Shown: positions 10,001 to 11,741 of the stretch, one piece after another
Layout: every line of letters starts with the position of its first letter
Numbering within the stretch: position 1 is the stretch's first letter
DNA from: Cytophagales bacterium
Lineage (GTDB): Bacteria; Bacteroidota; Bacteroidia; Cytophagales; Cyclobacteriaceae
Length of the DNA stretch: 11,741 bases
Direction: 5' to 3'
NCBI GenBank assembly: GCA_020063545.1
Contig: JAGUUF010000286.1
Span: forward strand, 1 to 11,741
Notes under the pieces: generated by a model
The model's input: the letters and a program-made list of their open reading frames with translations, nothing else
Databases searched by the model: none
What the model was told of the DNA's origin: nothing
Made by a program: the position numbers and the translations under genes

Positions 10001-11741
10001 GATACGAATATATTATCAAAGCGGTGGATTTCGTCATTGGCGTTGTTCAATACTCTTACAACAATTTCCAATGTTGTTCCGGTTAAACCGGAAACTGTAA
10101 ACGTATTGAAGGCAGCATCAACAGCACTGTCGTCAACAATTTCACCCAGCAGAATTTCTGTACCACCGTTAATCCGGTAAAAAGCACGGATATAATCCGT
10201 TGGCTCCATCGTTCCGAATTCAGCCAGTTGTATGGATATGGTAATGTTGGGTAACGCTGTGATATTAAGAATAGGCGATCGCCATACCAATTCCGCATTT
10301 ACATCGTGGGCCTGCATAGCGTTGGATTGAACGCGCAGGTAATCGCCATTCACAGGGCTGTTTTCCAGCAAGGTATTTGCATCGGGTGCGGTTATACTCC
10401 ACCCATCCGGATGATTAAATACGGTAGGGTGTGGATTAGGCCCGGATAGCCCGGTACCATTAGGATAGGTGAATGTTTGGTAGTACAACGCATTGCCAAC
10501 ACTCCATGTACCCGTTCCGCCATTATCTGCTGCGATGGCCGCCAGGTTCGCTGTAGGATCGCACGTGGCAAAATCAGGCCCTGCCGCTGCCGGTGAAGGC
10601 AACCGGTCGAAGGTGATAACCAACGGATCATTAACCGCCACGCAGGCGCCTACCGGATCATTGGTTATCAACCGAAGCGTTACCGAACCTGCTGTGAAAT
10701 CGCCAGCTGAGGGCTGGTAGGTATCCGTTGCCGGACTTGAGTTATCAAAAACTCCGATGGCACTGCCGCTAGAAGAAAATACTCCTGTACCGGTAACCAC
10801 TTCCCATCGGGCCTGAATAGCGCCTCCGCCAAACGTGCCCGAAAGGTTAACAAAGAACGGGGCAGTTGGCGGGTTGTTTAAACAGTGCGTAAAGTCGGCA
10901 GGACCGGCAACTGTTGGCGGGTCGCGGAAAATTATATCAACAAAATCATCCGAAGGCGCGCACGTACCGGAAGATAGGCGCCAGCGGTAGGTATACGTTC
11001 CGGGCACCGTTACGTTAACAACGGCATTACGCGTATTGGCATTGGGTACAAACGAGGATGTTCCGGGGCCTGCAATCTGGCTCCATGTGCCCGTAGCAAA
11101 CGTTGGGTCATTACCATTTAAGGTTGCCGAGAGGCCGCATACATCCTGATCGGTACCGGCATTGGAAGCGGGAGGAGTTGTACCGAAATCAATTATTACG
11201 TCATCAAACGATGAGCATGTACCGTTAACTACTGTCCACCTGAACGTGTGTATGCCGTTGGCAAACACCTGTACAACAGCGTTCGGAGTATTGGCATTGG
11301 GTGTAAATGTAGGTGGAAGACCGGGACCGCTAACGCGTGTCCATGTGCCTGTTCCAGGAGCAGGGTTGCTGCCGGCAAGCGTTGCATTAAGGGGTGGCGA
11401 AATACACAGAAACTGGTCAGGTCCGGCATTAGCAGGTGTTGGATTAGCAGAAACGTTTACCGTTGAATTGACTGCTGTAGAGGAACAGAAAACTCCTCCT
11501 CCAAAGTCGGCCGTGGTTACATACGTTAACCCGTAACTACCTGGTAAAGTAGATGCCTGAACCGTTGGGGTTTGAATAGTGCTGTTGTCGAGAATTCCAA
11601 CAGCCCCTCCCCAGGTATGACTTGAAATTGATCCGAATCCCGTTACCGGATTACCATTTAGTGTAACCGTGCTGCCTTCACAAATATTAGCCGGATTGGG
11701 AGTAATGTTTGCCGTAGGCCTTGCCCGAACGTTTACCGCAA
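1054..11741 (-). CDS. Giant SprB-like multi-repeat T9SS surface adhesin (5'-partial)
   Basis: Open for at least 3,561 codons, from the window edge to a TAG stop at 1056-1054. The frame stays open through 11739, so the N-terminus and signal peptide lie outside the window. An in-frame GTG at 11266-11268 is an internal Val (context AVVQVFANG), not a start. In order, the protein holds PKD/Ig-like modules, sixteen SprB-type repeats (GASDG ... D-N-C), more PKD modules including WNFGD, and a C-terminal CHU_C-type domain ending in GDVTLIR. The sequence is rich in Thr, Ser, Gly and Asn and poor in Lys. No membrane segment is visible. Known of the family: F. johnsoniae SprB is a roughly 6,500-residue adhesin exported by the T9SS and moved along the surface during gliding. 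I infer a secreted, surface-attached adhesin. Whether this cell glides cannot be told. The following PorP/SprF-like gene supports type B export. Confidence 0.95.
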   Translation of the reverse strand, partial: AVNVRARPTANITPNPANICEGSTVTLNGNPVTGFGSISSHTWGGAVGILDNSTIQTPTVQASTLPGSYGLTYVTTADFGGGVFCSSTAVNSTVNVSANPTPANAGPDQFLCISPPLNATLAGSNPAPGTGTWTRVSGPGLPPTFTPNANTPNAVVQVFANGIHTFRWTVVNGTCSSFDDVIIDFGTTPPASNAGTDQDVCGLSATLNGNDPTFATGTWSQIAGPGTSSFVPNANTRNAVVNVTVPGTYTYRWRLSSGTCAPSDDFVDIIFRDPPTVAGPADFTHCLNNPPTAPFFVNLSGTFGGGAIQARWEVVTGTGVFSSSGSAIGVFDNSSPATDTYQPSAGDFTAGSVTLRLITNDPVGACVAVNDPLVITFDRLPSPAAAGPDFATCDPTANLAAIAADNGGTGTWSVGNALYYQTFTYPNGTGLSGPNPHPTVFNHPDGWSITAPDANTLLENSPVNGDYLRVQSNAMQAHDVNAELVWRSPILNITALPNITISIQLAEFGTMEPTDYIRAFYRINGGTEILLGEIVDDSAVDAAFNTFTVSGLTGTTLEIVVRVLNNANDEIHRFDNIFVSSAGAFLPLIADINNPTTGISNLPVGNTTFTWTVTSALGVCSSSNDQVIVTRHASPVNNNQTPALCEDAPTLGTATVTLAFLNSLNDAITGIPASAGRTVQFFTDPARTIPYPASASLANLDVVYTRVTRTDVLPGCITDGTVTFTIRSRPAAINQNPEFCEDLPVGSNTRAGINLTTFDNAVKNGVAANTVAWFADAGTTIPVPDPTNVTANDGTSFFARVTDTFGCTNVAEVEIRINPRPGPNPIIGASNVCVDPTAINLYQITTINAGATYNWTIPDPPFDRFAGGGVNDFFVLLAFPVIVSPGQDMTVVETSNKGCVGLPNVKNITVESSPPPIVITGPTAVCENETGVVYSVPNLANTTYAWTVPAGSSIISGQGTNTITVNFGIVAGLVEVVPTTTTGCAGNPASLGVAINPRPSLNPLSNTVCSDTQAGITLAGPGAVTFNITNVSVPPGLSPASRPLVSGAPSSEIFGDIWTNTTGGNLTVQYTVVPVSLAGCTGTAQIVNLTVRPEPVLAPNLNDVICSGTESVAIILTVAPGSSTADQFEITSINTNGLTAVAGNPTTGIFGPSVLLDDRWENLTGAAVTVEYFVRPINSVTGCVGDPPIPVMVTVNPEPTVNSPTSETICSGTSPTITLTSTIAGSSFTWTVKSISGLITGASSGTGATITNILVNNGVVPGTVTYEVTATSPPALGACPSDPVDVVITVDPAPTGNDINQTVCSDTPGGNTFFIDLTTLQSAINSGGGITFSWFQDLALTMPIATPTAYTMTNGVPVFARVDNGQCIKVAQVLFVIRPRPSVTASITSNYSGFQLSCNGASDGQITAVPADGTFPYQFSIDGGTTFFASPIFNGLSVAGNPYTVRVRDANGCTNNSAPLTIVPPPPLSAVGAITSNYNGQHVSCQAASDGIVTITPSGGSGTYTYRLLELPSNTTGDASGVYTGLRAGTYTFVVTDGNNCQFTLPVITLTEPTPVTATATLTAPVSCFGASDGQISVVGGGGTLVGPTYTFTLNQAPFTSNGTGVFTGLAANNYTVTVQDDNGCTQVSNTVTVTQPPVLTVFSSVTSNYNGAKISCAGANDAQVTAIANGGNGGYTFTLVQDPGNLTGTIDGSFENLGPGNYSVFVQDAGGCTVTSALVNVSEPAPVVASGLITGAISCNGASDGQITISGTGGTGAYTFEQINPAGPTNGSGIFSGLADGTYDFEVRDLNACSDLIQITINQPAPVTASAAVTSNYNGSQVSCNGASDGIITVTASGGTGLLQYVFDQFVFTNTTGQFSGVFTGVPAGVNYTFTVRDSKNCTVVTAPVTVTQPTPVTGSGSVTSNYNGQHITCVGASDGQITVTPAGGTGAYTFKLDQSPTNTSGDLTGIYTGVAAGVYTVTIRDVNNCFVVTTPITISPPPALTATMAVTSNYNGRQISCNGASDGVLTVTAGGGVPAYSYLLVEIPGNVTGAASGIFTGVPAGTYTVQVTDLNSCVRVTSPVTVTEPAVLNASSTVTSNYNGQQISCFGASDGTIRVTQTGGTPGYTYSFVEIPGNTTGAASGIFTGIPQGTYTFIVRDVNLCQITTAPITINQPPAVTASSAVTSNYNGSQISCNGVSDGVITVTAAGGTGVLQYTFDQFPANTTGQFSGIFIGVPAGVGYTFTVRDVNNCQVVSAPITVTQPTVVSGSGAVTSNYNGQHIRCVGSTDGIITVTPAGGTGAYSFKLDQAPTNTSGDLTGVYTGVGAGTYTITIRDANSCFVVTAPIIVNSPPALTATMAVTSNYNGAQITCNGASDGILTVTAGGGVPAYSYQLTPPVNTTGDVSGVYTGIPAGSYTVLVTDLNGCQRTTAATVVSQPAVLVPSSSITSNYNGQDVSCFGASDGIIRVTQTGGTSTYSYQFIEIPGNVTGAASGIFTGIPAGTYTFRVTDVNNCTAVTVPITVNQPPAITANAVITSNYNGQNISCNGAGDGIITVTSAGGTGTAIYVFDQFPVANQTGRFSGVFTSVVAGPNYTFTATDVNGCSVVTAPLTVTEPAALTGVGNATSNFNGFNISCFNQTDGQLTITFSGGTAPLNFTLLENPGNTTGQLTGVFDNLRAGTYRVRIQDVNGCLLTTAPVAVTQPTDLNIAIAITSNYNGFNVSCFGASDGQISVTSSGGGAGGYTFELFKSGAPTGNVTGQFSGVFTGLNSGLYDINITDINTCVKKSLPVVIVDPLPLFEGILGFDQAICVGQDDPNPFVELAPAFGSIGNYVYQWQESTDGISFTDVLGATSATFDPPSSLLVKTYYKRVITSGCETLESNVVSVTVNSIPTATLTPSHSPVCEGDFFILNFTFSNGTAPYFFDYNNGSTFVNDRIGADVTPVPILNYMNTTTFTLTELRDFNGCFATTLPIAVTVPVSKINPNFTVLSPPAQCSGNDFTFQWTVDPDIEYTWIWSDGNTDVIPANTLPNGTNSITHNFVSFNTSTNTNFPVILSAINNVDGCGPKQTNQTITIYPNILINMFPNKTEMCSGDQVNIVNPTLGGNSHSWQVIRQSDNAVVENRGPFVAAANQTFTITNQTTFNPNIYNIVYTVSNGNCTAQQTIPVTVYREIVAGFDEGVVPPFVGGNATVTYTNTSSPIDITNFSYNWEFGLAGTPLTESGIGPFTVDYSAPGLKTVRLTAVNTVALANGVSCSNIYEENINILLPPLVAGFTYTPQNACFPTQIQILTNTATGDQFQWRVVDQGGRTVGTSNVPLPVFDIVNPGTYTIFLTTTNSITSQTAFADNSGTGPNAMPGVVPINVYSLPLASFQARPTTLFVPDTELVTFNFSTPSAPAADSVNFWWNFGDTGDIIKKNFGEPDPTYRYPVEGLYTVTMIMREVRGNVVCADTVTQQIIAREGGLVKVPNAFTPDPTGPNGGIPNSGAAVNDVFLPLVKGINVNEPGTFLMQIFDRWGTMIFESRNEPGAPVPIRGWDGYDRNQRLLPAGVYVFKLVLRLSDGQQVTQVGDVTLIR
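1057..1389 (-). other. CHU_C / gliding-motility-associated C-terminal domain (T9SS type B sorting signal)
   Basis: The last roughly 110 residues of the adhesin match the gliding-motility-associated C-terminal domain (PF13585/TIGR04131 type). Recognisable elements in order are VPNAFTPD, NDVFLP, FLMQIFDRWG, RGWDGYD, LLPAGVYVFKL and the terminal GDVTLIR. The segment between FTPD and ND is lengthened by a Gly/Pro/Asn-rich loop. Known role: this domain directs export by the T9SS as a type B signal, which depends on a PorP/SprF-like partner and differs from the type A signal processed by PorU. It has no cysteine, unlike most upstream modules. Confidence 0.95.
1390..3389 (-). repeat. Seven C-terminal Ig/PKD-like modules of the adhesin
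   Basis: Seven beta-sandwich-like modules of about 90-100 residues join the SprB array to the sorting domain. Approximate limits: 3366-3103 (QWQESTDG, a spacer Ig type), 3102-2830 (PVCEG), 2825-2552 (WIWSDG), 2551-2260 (EMCSG), 2259-1966 (YNWEFG), 1965-1675 (FQWRV) and 1677-1408 (a classic PKD with WWNFGD and YPVEGLYTV). The first four each have two cysteines, one near each end. The last three have a single cysteine each. Boundaries are by eye. They probably act as an extended stalk near the C-terminal anchor. Confidence 0.8.
4183..5238 (-). repeat. Higher-order repeat block B (SprB repeats 10-13)
   Basis: Second copy of the four-repeat block, 1,056 bases long against 1,062 for block A, with the same class order. 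It is followed at 4182 by repeat 14, which again is of the FDQF class (FDQFPVANQTGRFSG) and looks like the start of a third, decayed copy. Repeats 15 and 16 match the block only weakly. This fits duplication of a four-repeat unit followed by divergence. Confidence 0.85.
5239..6300 (-). repeat. Higher-order repeat block A (SprB repeats 6-9)
   Basis: Four consecutive repeats of distinct class, in the order: FDQF type (6), KLDQ-PTNTSGDLTG type (7), AGGGVPAYSY type (8) and IRVTQTGG type (9). The same order recurs in the next 1,056 bases. Hand-aligned identities between matching members are 70 of 90 for repeats 6 and 10, 71 of 88 for 7 and 11, and 65 of 88 for 9 and 13. Neighbouring repeats 7 and 8 agree at only about half of positions. 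The tails match too: both 7 and 11 end PPALTATMA. Confidence 0.85.
7594..9846 (-). repeat. Eight PKD/Ig-like modules upstream of the SprB array
   Basis: Eight modules of roughly 85-105 residues, each starting near a Cys-(acidic/Ser) motif and ending in a Pro-rich joint such as INPRP, VRPEP, VNPEP or IRPRP. Approximate starts are 9840 (ALCED), 9543 (EFCED), 9279 (NVCVD), 8992 (AVCEN), 8740 (TVCSD), 8454 (VICSG), 8142 (TICSG) and 7857 (TVCSD). Three of them (first, second and last) share a form with an aromatic-F/W-x-D strand and a FARV or YTRV strand. The fourth has TYAWTVPAG and SGQGTNTITV, a form common in Bacteroidota secreted proteins. Every module has two cysteines, which suggests one disulfide each outside the cell. 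The role is probably structural spacing. Confidence 0.8.
9838..11741 (-). repeat. N-terminal visible PKD-like modules (NAGPDQ / GTGTW type)
   Basis: Five modules, the first cut by the window edge. Approximate limits: 11741-11440 (NICEG ... FCSS), 11430-11165 (NAGPDQFLC ... GTGTW ... NGTC), 11163-10909 (NAGTDQDVC ... ATGTW ... SGTC), 10908-10582 (AGPADFTHC ... GACVA) and 10581-9838 (AAGPDFATC ... GTGTW ... GVCSS). The second and third are close relatives, with PNANT-x-NAVV and HTFRW or YTYRW in the same places. The fifth is interrupted by a separate domain. Each has one cysteine near either end. Confidence 0.8.
9991..10494 (-). other. Beta-rich domain nested inside a PKD-like module
   Basis: About 168 residues split a GTGTW-type module. 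The host half AAGPDFATC ... GTGTWSVG stops at about 10497. The other half resumes at about 9990 with LPLIADINNPTTG, PVGNTTFTWTV and GVCSSSND, just as in an unbroken module. The insert holds PDGWSITAP, GDYLRVQS, LVWRSPILNIT, DYIRAFYRINGG, EIVVRVLNNAND and RFDNIFV. Hydrophobic strands alternate, and the FDNIFV ending is typical of jelly-roll, carbohydrate-binding or ConA-like folds. It has no cysteine, while the host module keeps its pair on either side. Ligand binding is inference only. Confidence 0.65.

Overview
The window comes from a member of the Bacteroidota that uses the type IX secretion system (T9SS). Two signatures show this: a type B, CHU_C-like sorting domain at the end of a giant surface protein, and a PorP/SprF-family outer-membrane protein encoded right behind it. 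Base composition looks balanced, near 50% G+C. That would suit Cytophagales or Chitinophagales better than low-GC flavobacteria, but this is only an impression.

Everything real reads on the minus strand, and almost every base is coding. From right to left (the direction of transcription): positions 11741-1054 hold one enormous adhesin-like gene whose 5' end lies beyond the window (at least 3,561 codons visible). Its modules in order are five PKD/Ig-like modules, the fifth carrying a Cys-free beta-rich insert (11741-9838); eight more PKD-like modules (9846-7594); sixteen SprB-type repeats of about 88 residues (7581-3390); seven further Ig/PKD modules (3389-1390); and the C-terminal sorting domain (1389-1057). 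After a 9-base gap, positions 1044-1 encode a PorP/SprF-like protein with a signal peptide. Its last few residues are cut by the window edge.

The two genes form a plausible secretion unit. In Flavobacterium johnsoniae, SprB is a very large T9SS-exported surface adhesin, and PorP/SprF-like proteins encoded beside type B CTD substrates are needed for their export. No promoter, terminator, RNA gene or mobile element could be supported, because both transcript ends lie outside the window.

The most interesting points are the higher-order organisation of the repeat array (a four-repeat block duplicated with strong protein conservation but diverged synonymous codons), the domain nested inside a PKD-like module, a two-cysteines-per-module rule that holds over 33 modules and then stops, and a same-frame double stop between the two genes. 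I see no clearly new multi-gene system. The system is a T9SS adhesin with its dedicated partner.
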